NCBI RefSeq assembly: GCF_003634555.1
Contig: NZ_RBKS01000001.1
Span: 2,232,001-2,296,000 of the forward strand
Length of the DNA stretch: 64,000 nucleotides
Direction: 5' to 3'
Source: Frondihabitans australicus
GTDB lineage: Bacteria; Actinomycetota; Actinomycetes; Actinomycetales; Microbacteriaceae
A program made the position numbers and the translations under genes. The stretch's first letter is position 1, and each line of letters starts with the position of its first letter. The notes beneath the pieces are model-generated. The model had not been told where the DNA came from, ran no database searches, and worked only from the letters and a program-made list of their open reading frames with translations. This document shows, one piece after another, positions 52,886-60,438 of the stretch.

Positions 52886-53827
52886 CTAGCCGAGCGCGTC
52901 GAGGGCGGCACGAGCGACGTCGGCCACGATCCCATCGGGCGTCGTGGCGTCGGCGCTGGTGCCCGAGGTGTAGACGGCGATGAGGATCGGCGCCGCGCCG
53001 GGACGCGTCACGAGGGCGACGTCGTTCGCCGTGGCGTAGCCGCCGCTGCCCGTCTTGTCGGCGACGATCCAGCCCGACGGCACGACGGCGCGGACATCGG
53101 CGTCGCCGGTCGTGTTGCCGCGCATGAGGTCGACGAGCAGCGACCGCCTCGCGGGCCTGAGCGTAGCGCCGAGGGTGAATCGCCCGACGTCGGCGGCCAT
53201 CTCATCGGGCGTCGTCGTGTCGCGACGATCGCCCGGGACGGCGGTGTTGAGGTCGGGCTCGATGCGGTCGAAAGTCGTGACGCCGTCACCGAGAGCCCGC
53301 ACGTCGCGCTCGACCGCCGTCGGGCCTCCGAGCTGCTCGAACATGAGGTTGGCCGCGGTGTTGTCGCTGTACTGCAGGGCTGCCGCGATGACGTCGCGCA
53401 GCGACATGCCGGTGTCGACGTGCTGCGACGTGATCGGCGAGTAGCTCTGAAGGTCCGCGGCGGTGTAGTGGATCGTCTGCGCGAGTTGCGCGTCGGAGTC
53501 GTCGCGCAGCAGCAGGGTCGCGGTGAAGAGCTTGCTGGTCGAGTCGAGGGCGAAGCGCTCCCCGCCGCGGTACGAGAAGTGCTCGTCGGTGCCGGCGACG
53601 GCGACCGAGACGCCGAGCCGCTCGTGGTCCCGCATCTCCAGCGACGCGAGTGCGGCGCGGAGGGCACGCTCGCGCGACGCCGGGCCCGACGCGGCCCCGG
53701 AGGCGGACGCCGACGCCGAGGCGACCGGCCTCGGTGACGCATCGGCGGGTACCGCCGAGCAGCCGGTGATCGTAGCGAGAGCGGCGACGGACATCGCCGA
53801 CAGGATCATGAGGTGTCGTGACTTCAT
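52886..53827 (-). CDS. class A beta-lactamase
   Basis: A lipoprotein beta-lactamase of 313 residues. The signal peptide ends in the lipobox ITGC (Cys23). All class A motifs are intact: Ser96-x-x-Lys99 in DSTSK, Ser154-Asp155-Asn156 in YSDN, the deacylating Glu190 in EPDLN, and Lys258-Thr-Gly in DKTGSG. It should therefore hydrolyse penicillin-type beta-lactams outside the membrane. It is divergent from a LysR-type regulator with a palindrome between them, an AmpR-like arrangement, so expression is probably inducible. Confidence 0.93.
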   Translation of the reverse strand: MKSRHLMILSAMSVAALATITGCSAVPADASPRPVASASASASGAASGPASRERALRAALASLEMRDHERLGVSVAVAGTDEHFSYRGGERFALDSTSKLFTATLLLRDDSDAQLAQTIHYTAADLQSYSPITSQHVDTGMSLRDVIAAALQYSDNTAANLMFEQLGGPTAVERDVRALGDGVTTFDRIEPDLNTAVPGDRRDTTTPDEMAADVGRFTLGATLRPARRSLLVDLMRGNTTGDADVRAVVPSGWIVADKTGSGGYATANDVALVTRPGAAPILIAVYTSGTSADATTPDGIVADVARAALDALG

Positions 53828-53882
53828 GGCTCGACCTTCGCAACGCTTCTTCATGCCGTCAAAGCACGATGATGGCGTTCCC

Positions 53883-53897
53883 ATGCACAAAGTGCAT
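53883..53897. promoter_or_regulatory. LysR-type box between beta-lactamase and its regulator
   Basis: ATGCAC-AAA-GTGCAT is a perfect interrupted palindrome that fits the T-N11-A consensus of LysR-family regulators. It lies 10 nt before the LysR ATG and 56 nt from the beta-lactamase start. A -10-like CATGAT for lysR overlaps its right edge. Confidence 0.65.
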
Positions 53898-53906
53898 GAT
53901 GAGCAC

Positions 53907-54791
53907 ATGGACCTCCTCGCCGCCTACCGGGTCGCGGCCGCCGTGGGCGAGCGCCACAGCGTCACGGCGGGCGCCGCGTCCCTCGGCGTCCCGCAGTCCG
54001 TCGCGAGTCGACGGATCGCCGCGCTCGAGTCGCACCTCGGCCTCGCTCTCTTCGACCGCGGGGGCCGTGAGCTGATGCCGACCGTCGACGGCCGCGCCCT
54101 GCTCCCGGCGATCGCGCGGCTGGTCCGCCTGGCGGACGACATCGAGATCGATGCCGAGCGAGCCGGCTCGTCGACGTCGACGATCGTCGTGCCCGACGTG
54201 GCGTCGCTCCGTGATCTCGCCGTGCTCGAGGCGTCATGCCGCGAGGCGGGGCTGCCCGCCGAGATCCGCACTGCCGGGCCGCGCGAGCGAGCCGAGTTGG
54301 TCCGCGACGGCGTGGCGCGGCTCGCCGTGGTGGCGATGCCCGCCGCAGGGTCTCGGTGGCGGGTGCGGCTGGGGCTCGCGGGCAGGAGGGAGCGAGACTC
54401 GGCCCAGGTCACACTCTCGTCGATGCGACGGCGTCGAGGGGCGACGCGAGGGCCTCGGATCCTGCTGCTGCCCGAAGACGACGTGCCGCACGTGCGCGAC
54501 GAACTGCAGCGCGCCGCGTCGTCGCTCGGGCTCTCCCCCGCCCAGGTCGTCCGCGCCGGCAGCCGTGCGGGCGCCGTGGCGGAGGCCCTGCGCGGTGACG
54601 ACGTCGTGCTGTGCTCGGCCGACGAGGCCGACGAGGCCGGCTTGTCGTGGCGGCCGGTGCGCGACGCGGCCCTCAGCAGGGGCTACGCGGTCGCGGCGGC
54701 CGAGCGGTCCGACCGCGACCTCGCCGAGCGAATCCACGACGCGATCGCCGAGTTCCTCGGCGCGGAAAAACCCGACGGGGAGGCCTGGTGA
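53907..54791 (+). CDS. LysR family regulator of the beta-lactamase cluster
   Basis: A 294-residue LysR-type protein. The N-terminal helix-turn-helix is clear (LLAAYRVAAAVGERHSVTAGAASLGVPQS, then RRIAALESHLGLALFDRGGRELMPTVDGRAL). The effector domain is shortened in hydrophobic core compared with canonical members and Arg-rich around residues 120-150. The ATG is preferred over one eight codons earlier because the latter lies inside the palindrome and a -10-like CATGAT ends 6 nt upstream. Its stop overlaps the GTG of a second beta-lactamase-fold gene. Confidence 0.85.
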   Translation: MDLLAAYRVAAAVGERHSVTAGAASLGVPQSVASRRIAALESHLGLALFDRGGRELMPTVDGRALLPAIARLVRLADDIEIDAERAGSSTSTIVVPDVASLRDLAVLEASCREAGLPAEIRTAGPRERAELVRDGVARLAVVAMPAAGSRWRVRLGLAGRRERDSAQVTLSSMRRRRGATRGPRILLLPEDDVPHVRDELQRAASSLGLSPAQVVRAGSRAGAVAEALRGDDVVLCSADEADEAGLSWRPVRDAALSRGYAVAAAERSDRDLAERIHDAIAEFLGAEKPDGEAW

Positions 54792-55693
54792 TCGACGACG
54801 CCCGCTTCCTCGACCGCGTCCGCTCCTCACTCGACGAGGCCGGCCTCCGCGGCTCTCTCGTCGTACGCGACCTCGACACCGGCCGAACGCTCTCGCTCGA
54901 CGCCGACGCCGTCTATCCCGCGGCGTCGCTCGCCAAGATCCCGGTGGCTCTGGCGGTCGCCGAGGCGATCGAGGGCGGCACGATCGACCCCGGGCTGGTC
55001 GTGGAGGTGTCGCCGGGCGGCGAGAGCGATCCTGCGCCCACCGGCATCACCAGGTTCCGTCACCCGGCACGCATCGCCGTCGAGGACCTCCTGTCGCTCG
55101 CGGTCACGATCAGCGACAACAGCGCGGCCGACAGGCTGCTCGACCTCGTTCCCCTCGAGGGCGTCAGGGCGTCGCTTCGGGCTGCGGGTATCGACGGCTT
55201 CGCGCTGCGCCACAGGTTCCAGGAGCTCGCCGACACGCCCCTCGACGGAACGGATCCGGCCGGCAACCTCCTCGCCCACACCCTCGCCGTCGAAGGCGGC
55301 GCGCCCGACGGCGGGCATGCGGTTGCGCAGCTCGACCTGGCGCGGGCGAACACGGTCACGGCGACGGCCGCCGCGGACCTCCTGCAGGAGCTGTGGCGGC
55401 CTCGCCACGTCTCGCGGCGCGCTGCCGCCCGGGTGCGGGCGCTGATGGCGGCGAACGCGATCCGCCACCGTCTCGCACCCGAGTTCGATTCGGACTCGAC
55501 GCGCTGGTCGTCGAAGACCGGCACCCTGCTCACCTACCGACACGAGGCCGGAGTGGTGGATCATGAGGACGGCTCGTCCGTCGCGGTCGTCGCGCTCTCG
55601 GCGTCGAGGGTGCCGGCGCGGATCCAGCCGGGTGCCGACATCGCGCTCGCGGCGGCCGCGCGTGAGCTGTACGAGCGAGTCCGAGTGGGGTAG
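54788..55693 (+). CDS. beta-lactamase-fold serine hydrolase
   Basis: A 301-residue serine hydrolase of the beta-lactamase/penicillin-binding fold with no signal peptide, so probably cytoplasmic. Catalytic motifs are Ser47-x-x-Lys50 in AASLAK, Ser109-Asp-Asn in ISDN and Lys243-Thr-Gly in SSKTGT. The deacylating Glu of class A enzymes (ExxLN) is not evident, so it may be an esterase or a poorly turning-over penicillin binder. The GTG overlaps the LysR stop (GTGA); the gene is co-translated with the regulator and could serve as a sensor or accessory hydrolase (inference). Confidence 0.85.
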   Translation: MIDDARFLDRVRSSLDEAGLRGSLVVRDLDTGRTLSLDADAVYPAASLAKIPVALAVAEAIEGGTIDPGLVVEVSPGGESDPAPTGITRFRHPARIAVEDLLSLAVTISDNSAADRLLDLVPLEGVRASLRAAGIDGFALRHRFQELADTPLDGTDPAGNLLAHTLAVEGGAPDGGHAVAQLDLARANTVTATAAADLLQELWRPRHVSRRAAARVRALMAANAIRHRLAPEFDSDSTRWSSKTGTLLTYRHEAGVVDHEDGSSVAVVALSASRVPARIQPGADIALAAAARELYERVRVG

Positions 55694-55696
55694 CCC

Positions 55697-56353
55697 CTAC
55701 CCCTTCGCCCCGCGCGTCCGCCCGAGGGCGACCTCGCGGCGTGCGGCGTCCACGGCGAGCGCCGACGCCGAGTCGGGGTCGCGCACGACGCGCAGGGCCT
55801 CCGCCGCGTGCTCCGCGCGATGGCTCATCGTCGAGGTCGCGGCGTCCACGAGCACGGTCTCGACCGCGTCGGGCCCCAGGGCGGCGAAGGCGCGACTCAG
55901 GCTGAGCCGGGTCTGCCCGTCGCCGCGGCCGAGCTGCGTCGCCAGGCGTGCGGCCAGGGCGCGGCGTCCGTCGACGTCGGTCTCGTCGGGGCCGAGCGCG
56001 ACGGCGGCGCGCCAGGCGGCCCGGGCGACGTCGTCGACGGGATCGGTGAGGAGCGCCGCGACATCGTCGAAGGTCGCGCGGTCGCCGATCTTCGAGAGGG
56101 TGTGCAGGGCCTGGCTGCGGGCCTGCGGGGTGGGGTTCGCGAGCTCCTGCAGCAGGATCGGCACGACCAGCGCGGGATCGTGGCGGGTGAGCGCCCAGGT
56201 CAGCATGTCTCGCACGAAGAAGTCGGGCTCGGTGGCGCACTGCGCGACGAGCGTGGCGACATCGCCCTCGTCCGGCGTGCTGCCTGCGGCCATGACGGCG
56301 CGGAGTCGCGTCGAGGAGCGGGGATCGCGGAGGGCGTCGTCGAGCGTGCTCAT
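55697..56353 (-). CDS. HEAT-repeat protein
   Basis: A 218-residue all-helical protein with about four to five HEAT/PBS-lyase-like repeats (for example DVATLVAQCATEPDFFVRD, ALVVPILLQELANP and FDDVAALLTDPVDDVARAA). Such proteins are protein-protein scaffolds. A -10-like TAGGCT ends 8 nt before the ATG, consistent with a leaderless mRNA. Convergent with the preceding serine hydrolase, with 3 nt between the stops. The partner is unknown. Confidence 0.85.
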   Translation of the reverse strand: MSTLDDALRDPRSSTRLRAVMAAGSTPDEGDVATLVAQCATEPDFFVRDMLTWALTRHDPALVVPILLQELANPTPQARSQALHTLSKIGDRATFDDVAALLTDPVDDVARAAWRAAVALGPDETDVDGRRALAARLATQLGRGDGQTRLSLSRAFAALGPDAVETVLVDAATSTMSHRAEHAAEALRVVRDPDSASALAVDAARREVALGRTRGAKG

Positions 56354-56445
56354 GCCACGCGAGCCTAATCGGGGCGCGTCCGCGTCGCCCCTCGTCGGCG
56401 TAGCGTGCAAATCGACCCCACCCACGACCCAACCGAGGAGCACCC

Positions 56446-56751
56446 GTGCCCACCAAGATCACGTTCGTCATCGACAACCCCGACGACCCGGCCGCCTTCG
56501 AGACGGTCTACGCCTCGATGCTCGACTCCGCGGCGAAGCTGCCGGGCCTGCGCCGCACCGAGTCGGCGAAGGTCTGGCCGAAGGAGGACGGCTCGCCGAC
56601 GCCCGCCTACCGCACCCTCGACCTCTACTTCGACGGCTACGACGAGGCCTCCGCCGCGGTGGCGACCGACGCCGCCCAGGCCCTGTTCGGTGCGATCATC
56701 GGGAGCGGCGTCTCGTTCCGGCCACTCTTCTCCGACATCGAGTCCGTCTGA
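56446..56751 (+). CDS. EthD domain-containing protein
   Basis: A 101-residue alpha/beta-barrel protein of the EthD family (MPTKITFVIDNPDD.., PGLRRTESAKVWP, YRTLDLYFDGYDEASAAV). EthD was first described as needed for ether degradation by a cytochrome P450 system, but the domain is widespread and no P450 is nearby. The start is GTG after GAGGAGCACCC. Its stop overlaps the CTG start of the HAD gene. Confidence 0.85.
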   Translation: MPTKITFVIDNPDDPAAFETVYASMLDSAAKLPGLRRTESAKVWPKEDGSPTPAYRTLDLYFDGYDEASAAVATDAAQALFGAIIGSGVSFRPLFSDIESV

Positions 56752-57443
56752 CGATCCGCTGCGCCGCCGTCGTCTTCGACCTCGACGGCACGCTGTTCGA
56801 CTACCGCGCCTCCGCGCTAGCCGGCCTCACCTCGTGGCTCGCGAGCATCGGCGTGGGCCTCACGCCGGAGCTCGAAGCCGCGTGGTTCGAACTCGAGGAG
56901 CGCACGCACGTGCTCTGGCGCGACGGCGTGGTGTCGTGGGCCGAGCAGCGGCGGATCCGCCTCCGCGAGTTCCTGCCGCGCATCGGTCTGACTCCCGCCG
57001 AGCGCGACGACGACCTCGACGCGTACTTCGAGCACGGCTACCTTCGCGCCTACCGCTACTCGTGGCGCGGCTTCGACGACGTCGACGCGTGCCTCGACGC
57101 CCTGACGGCGGCCGGATTCCCGCTCGGCATCCTCACCAACGGCTCGGAGGAACTGCAGCGAGGCAAGCTCGACCGGCTCGGCGTGCTCGACCTTTTCCAC
57201 TCCGTCCTCACGGCGGAGGGCCTCGGGGTGGCGAAGCCTCGGGCGGCGGCGTTCCACCGATCCTGCGCCGCCTTCGACCTGCCCCCGTCGAGCGTGCTCT
57301 ACGTCGGCGACGACTACGCCGTCGACATCGAGGCCGGCCGTGCCGCGGGGCTGCAGACGCTCTACCTCGACCGCTCGGGCTCGTCGCACCACGGCGGCAT
57401 CACCACGCTGCAGGAGCTGCCGAGCCTCGTCGAGCCGCTGTAG
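56748..57443 (+). CDS. HAD family hydrolase (apparent CTG start)
   Basis: A 231-residue HAD-superfamily phosphatase of the YjjG/phosphoglycolate phosphatase-like type. Motif I is VVFDLDGTLFDY (about 8-19), a helical C1 cap follows, motif II is in LGILTNGSEE, the lysine lies in GLGVAKPRAAAF, and motif IV is YVGDDYAVDIEAGRAAG. There is no ATG, GTG or TTG in frame between the upstream region and motif I. The CTG that overlaps the EthD stop as CTGA is the only sensible start and mirrors the GTGA overlaps elsewhere. Confidence 0.88.
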   Translation: MTIRCAAVVFDLDGTLFDYRASALAGLTSWLASIGVGLTPELEAAWFELEERTHVLWRDGVVSWAEQRRIRLREFLPRIGLTPAERDDDLDAYFEHGYLRAYRYSWRGFDDVDACLDALTAAGFPLGILTNGSEELQRGKLDRLGVLDLFHSVLTAEGLGVAKPRAAAFHRSCAAFDLPPSSVLYVGDDYAVDIEAGRAAGLQTLYLDRSGSSHHGGITTLQELPSLVEPL

Positions 57444-57470
57444 CCCGCCCGGCTTCGCCCCGCCCCCTCA

Positions 57471-57528
57471 GCGACACAACGCGACACCTGCGACGCTGCG
57501 GGGCGTCGCAGGTGTCGCGTTATGTCGC
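57471..57528. repeat. palindromic hairpin family, copy 3 (HAD / sigma factor)
   Basis: A 25-bp inverted repeat (arm GCGACACAACGCGACACC..) with one C-A mismatch and an 8-nt loop CTGCGGGG lies between convergent HAD and sigma-factor genes. It shares the core GCGACACCTGCGACG with copies 1 and 2. The mismatch falls in the outer A/T-flanking part. Confidence 0.85.
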
Positions 57529-57542
57529 AGGGGGAGCCGGCG

Positions 57543-58454
57543 TCACGCGACGCGATCGACCGCCCAGAGGCCGAGCTTCTCGGGGTTCACGACGATGCGG
57601 ACGTCCGTGACGACGCCGCCCACGACGCCGAGCGTGCCGACGGCGACGACACGGCCGTCGTCGACGCCGGCGAAACCGAGGCCGTCGGCCGTCTCGACGG
57701 GGTGGAGCTCGATGGCCGGCCACTTCTGCCGGATCCCGAGCAGGAATCTCGCCACGCGATCCGCACCCGTCACGGGCCTGCGGGCGGCCGTGACGTGGCC
57801 GCCGCCATCCGATCGGAGCACGGCCGCAGGATCGAGAACCCCGACGAGCGCCCCGATCTCGCCCGCCTCCGCCGCCGCGGCGAACGCCCGGACGACGCGA
57901 TCGTGCTCGGCGCGCGTGACCTGCCGCGCCGGCGAGCGGCCGACCCGGGCGCGCGCGGACGCCGCGAGCTGCCGGCAGGCGGCCGGCGACCGGTCGATGA
58001 CGTCGGCGACCTCGGCGAACGGCAGCTGGAACACGTCGTGTAGCACGAAGGCCACCCGCTCGGCCGGCGTCATCGTCTCGAGCAGCACGAGGATCGCCGT
58101 GCTCACCGAGTCGGCGAGGGCGACCCTCTCGAGCGGATCGTCCGCCGTCGTCGGGAAGGCCCCGGCCGGAACGGGCTCGGGCAGCCACTCGCCGACGTAC
58201 CGCTCGCGCCGGACGCGCGCCGAGCCGAGCACGTCGAGGCAGATCCGGCCGACGACGCGGGTCAGCCACGCGCCGGGATTCAGGATCCGCTCCCGCTCGC
58301 CGTCCGCCAGGCGGTACCAGCGCAGGTAGGCCTCCTGCACGGCGTCCTCCGCCTCGGCGATGGTCCCGAGCAGGCGGAACGCCACCGACACCAGCTGCCG
58401 ACGCTCGGCGAGGGCGGGGCCGGAACGGGCGGTCTGCGAGTCGCTGATGGTCAT
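57543..58454 (-). CDS. ECF41 (SigJ-type) RNA polymerase sigma factor
   Basis: An extracytoplasmic-function sigma factor of 303 residues with the large C-terminal extension of group ECF41. Region 2 includes EAEDAVQEAYLRWYR, and region 4 includes MTPAERVAFVLHDVFQLPFAEVADVI. The signature motifs are WLPEP (linker), DGGGHVTA (compare DGGGR-type) and NPEKL near the C-terminus in a SnoaL-like domain. In this group the extension, not an anti-sigma protein, controls activity. Its own promoter and the divergent operon promoter both match the ECF41 consensus, indicating autoregulation. Confidence 0.94.
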   Translation of the reverse strand: MTISDSQTARSGPALAERRQLVSVAFRLLGTIAEAEDAVQEAYLRWYRLADGERERILNPGAWLTRVVGRICLDVLGSARVRRERYVGEWLPEPVPAGAFPTTADDPLERVALADSVSTAILVLLETMTPAERVAFVLHDVFQLPFAEVADVIDRSPAACRQLAASARARVGRSPARQVTRAEHDRVVRAFAAAAEAGEIGALVGVLDPAAVLRSDGGGHVTAARRPVTGADRVARFLLGIRQKWPAIELHPVETADGLGFAGVDDGRVVAVGTLGVVGGVVTDVRIVVNPEKLGLWAVDRVA

Positions 58455-58462
58455 GCCTCTTC

Positions 58463-58488
58463 GACGAGATGCGGGAGGAGGCTGTGAG
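58463..58488 (-). promoter_or_regulatory. ECF41-type promoter of the sigma gene
   Basis: On the minus strand CTCACA is followed after exactly 16 nt by CGTC, and the ATG of the sigma gene begins 8 nt further. The published ECF41 target motif is TGTCACA-N16-CGTC. The -35 element forms half of the palindrome TGTGAGGC-CTC-GCCTCACA shared with the opposite promoter. Confidence 0.75.
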
Positions 58489-58495
58489 GCCTCGC

Positions 58496-58521
58496 CTCAC
58501 AGTCTGCCGGGCTGCGTCGTC
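58496..58521 (+). promoter_or_regulatory. ECF41-type promoter of the divergent operon
   Basis: On the plus strand CTCACA is followed after exactly 16 nt by CGTC, and the ATG of the membrane-protein gene begins 8 nt later, as on the opposite strand. This makes the operon a direct target of the adjacent sigma factor, with a probably leaderless transcript. Confidence 0.75.
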
Positions 58522-58529
58522 GGGTGGTC

Positions 58530-58955
58530 ATGAACACTCCCCTTCGCCGAGGTCTGCTCGCGGTCGCGACGGCTCTCGGACTGTACGTCGGCCTCTGGGC
58601 CGAGCTTCTGCCGCGAACCTTCTACACGTCCTTCCCGGGCCTCGGCCTGCACTGGATCGACGTCGACGGCGCCTACGACGAGCACCTGATCCGCGACGTC
58701 GGCTCGTTCTACCTCGCTGTCTCCGCCCTCTCGATCGTGGCGCTTCTGGCGCGGACCGACGGGCCCGGGCGCCTCGCCGGGCTCGCCTGGGGCGTGTTCG
58801 GGGTGCTCCACTTCGGCTACCACGTGACGCATCCGGAAGGGTCTGCGGTCGACGTCGCGGGGACGCTGGCGAGTCTCGCCGTGTCGCCTCTCGTCGGGCT
58901 CCTGCTCGTGCTGCCCAGCCGTAGGCTTCGGGTCGACGGGGAGGCGACGGCATGA
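58530..58955 (+). CDS. four-helix membrane protein in the ECF41 operon
   Basis: A 141-residue integral membrane protein with four predicted helices (about 7-25, 55-75, 82-100 and 108-128). It has conserved-looking polar loops WIDVDGAYDEHLIRDVG and HFGYHVTHPE. I do not assign a named family. ATG is chosen rather than a GTG two codons earlier because the sigma-type promoter places the start site at or just before it. Its stop overlaps the next ATG (ATGA). Confidence 0.82.
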   Translation: MNTPLRRGLLAVATALGLYVGLWAELLPRTFYTSFPGLGLHWIDVDGAYDEHLIRDVGSFYLAVSALSIVALLARTDGPGRLAGLAWGVFGVLHFGYHVTHPEGSAVDVAGTLASLAVSPLVGLLLVLPSRRLRVDGEATA

Positions 58956-59707
58956 GGTTCGCGATCGCGGGCGGCACCGGAACGGTGGGGCACCTCGTCG
59001 TCGAGGCCGCGCGGCGGCCCGGTCACGACACGGTCGTGCTCAGTCGCGCCACCGGAGTCGACCTGGTCACCGGAGACGCCCTGGTGGAACGTCTCGACGG
59101 TGTCGACGCCGTGATCGACACGTCGTCGACCTCCACGCTGAACGCCCGGGCGTCGGTCGCGTTCTTCACGGCCGTCACGCGCAACCTCCTCGAGGCCGAG
59201 CAGGTCGCAGGAGCAGCGCACCACGTCGCCCTCTCGATCGTCGGCGCCGACGAGACCGCCGCCGGCTACTACGCCGGGAAGGCCGCCCAGGAGCGGCTCG
59301 TCGCCGAGTCCGGTCGCGGCTGGACGCTCCTGCGGACGACGCAGTTCCACGAGTTCGCCGCGCAGACGGCCGGCAGGAGCCCCGTGCTCGGCCTCCGTCT
59401 CGTCCCCGCGATGCGGTCGCAGCCTGTCGCCGCCGCCGAGGTGGCGGACGAGCTCGTCCGCCTCGCCGCGGGCGCGCCACAGGGACTCGTCCCCGACCTG
59501 GCGGGCCCCGCCGAGGAACGGATGGCCGACCTCGTCGCGCGCTACGCCGAGGCGGTCGGTCTCAGGGGGCGCATCGTCGAGGTGCCGCTGCCCGGGGCGA
59601 CGGGGAAGGCGATGCGCGGCGGCGCGCTGCTGCCGGGCCCGACGGCTCGTCTCGGCGTGCAGACGTTCGGGGAATGGCTCGACGGCGTGGCGCGCGGCCG
59701 GAGGTGA
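58952..59707 (+). CDS. NAD(P)-binding SDR/NmrA-like protein, likely ECF41 target
   Basis: A 251-residue atypical SDR (NmrA/epimerase-like) with the coenzyme motif IAGGTGTVGHLV at the N-terminus. The YxxxK-like YYAGKAAQERLV and the segment GWTLLRTTQFHEF are typical of NAD(P)H-binding isomerase-like proteins. ECF41 sigma factors are characteristically linked to carboxymuconolactone decarboxylases, oxidoreductases or epimerases (COE genes), and this is the oxidoreductase/epimerase of that type. It is co-translated with the membrane protein upstream, so the product may act at the membrane. Confidence 0.88.
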   Translation: MRFAIAGGTGTVGHLVVEAARRPGHDTVVLSRATGVDLVTGDALVERLDGVDAVIDTSSTSTLNARASVAFFTAVTRNLLEAEQVAGAAHHVALSIVGADETAAGYYAGKAAQERLVAESGRGWTLLRTTQFHEFAAQTAGRSPVLGLRLVPAMRSQPVAAAEVADELVRLAAGAPQGLVPDLAGPAEERMADLVARYAEAVGLRGRIVEVPLPGATGKAMRGGALLPGPTARLGVQTFGEWLDGVARGRR

Positions 59708-59741
59708 GGTGGGCGGCGGGCCGCTGCTCCTGCGCCCTCGG

Positions 59742-60368
59742 TCAGCGCCCGGGCTCGGCGGCCTTCGCGTACTCGCGGGCCCAGTCGACGAGCGGCCCCA
59801 CCGCCGACCAGGCCGCCCGGATCTCGTCGGGTGAGGCCGTGACCGGAAGCCGCTCGGTCGCGGCGTAGTGGGTCAGCCGCAGGAGGTCGATGCGGGGGTG
59901 GTCGCGGTCGTAGCCGCGCGGCGCGGTCTTGAGGCGCGGCCCCGCCATCTCGAAGCCGGCGGCGGCGAGGTCGTCGACGATCGCCTCGAGTCGTGAGGCA
60001 GCGAGCGGGACGGAGTCGATCGCGGAGCGCGCACGCTCGAGCTGATCGCGAGTCGGCTCGTAGAGGCCGCCGCCGGCGAGGAGACCGTCGGCTCCCAGGC
60101 CGAGGTGCACCCCGCCGACAGTGCCCGCCCACATGCTCGCCCAGGTGCGGTACGGCGACTTGTCCGGCCTGAACCGGAGGTCGCGGTTGGGGCGCGTGAG
60201 GTGGCCCGGGCCGTAGGCGGCCTCGGCCTCGCCCAGCAGGTCTTCCATCGGCTGCCGGACCGCATCGATGTACTGCGCGCGATGCGCGTCGAACCACTCG
60301 CGCGAGTTGTGGCGGGCGAGCTGGGCGAAGAACTCGCTCGCCGCCGCCGTGAATCCGGTGAAGGTCAT
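59742..60368 (-). CDS. DUF2461 domain-containing protein
   Basis: A 208-residue protein of the DUF2461 family. Conserved segments include LARHNSREWFDAHRAQY, NRDLRFRPDKSPYRTWASMW, GGGLYEPTRDQLERAR, and LKTAPRGYDRDHPRIDLLR. Function is unknown. It stands alone, convergent with the ECF41 operon and co-directional with the fucosidase gene upstream at a 70-bp distance. Confidence 0.93.
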   Translation of the reverse strand: MTFTGFTAAASEFFAQLARHNSREWFDAHRAQYIDAVRQPMEDLLGEAEAAYGPGHLTRPNRDLRFRPDKSPYRTWASMWAGTVGGVHLGLGADGLLAGGGLYEPTRDQLERARSAIDSVPLAASRLEAIVDDLAAAGFEMAGPRLKTAPRGYDRDHPRIDLLRLTHYAATERLPVTASPDEIRAAWSAVGPLVDWAREYAKAAEPGR

Positions 60369-60438
60369 GCCATCACTCTGCTCGCTGGGCGGCCGCGGGT
60401 CGAGAGGCCGGCTTTCAGGCGGCTGTGGCCTCGTGCCG

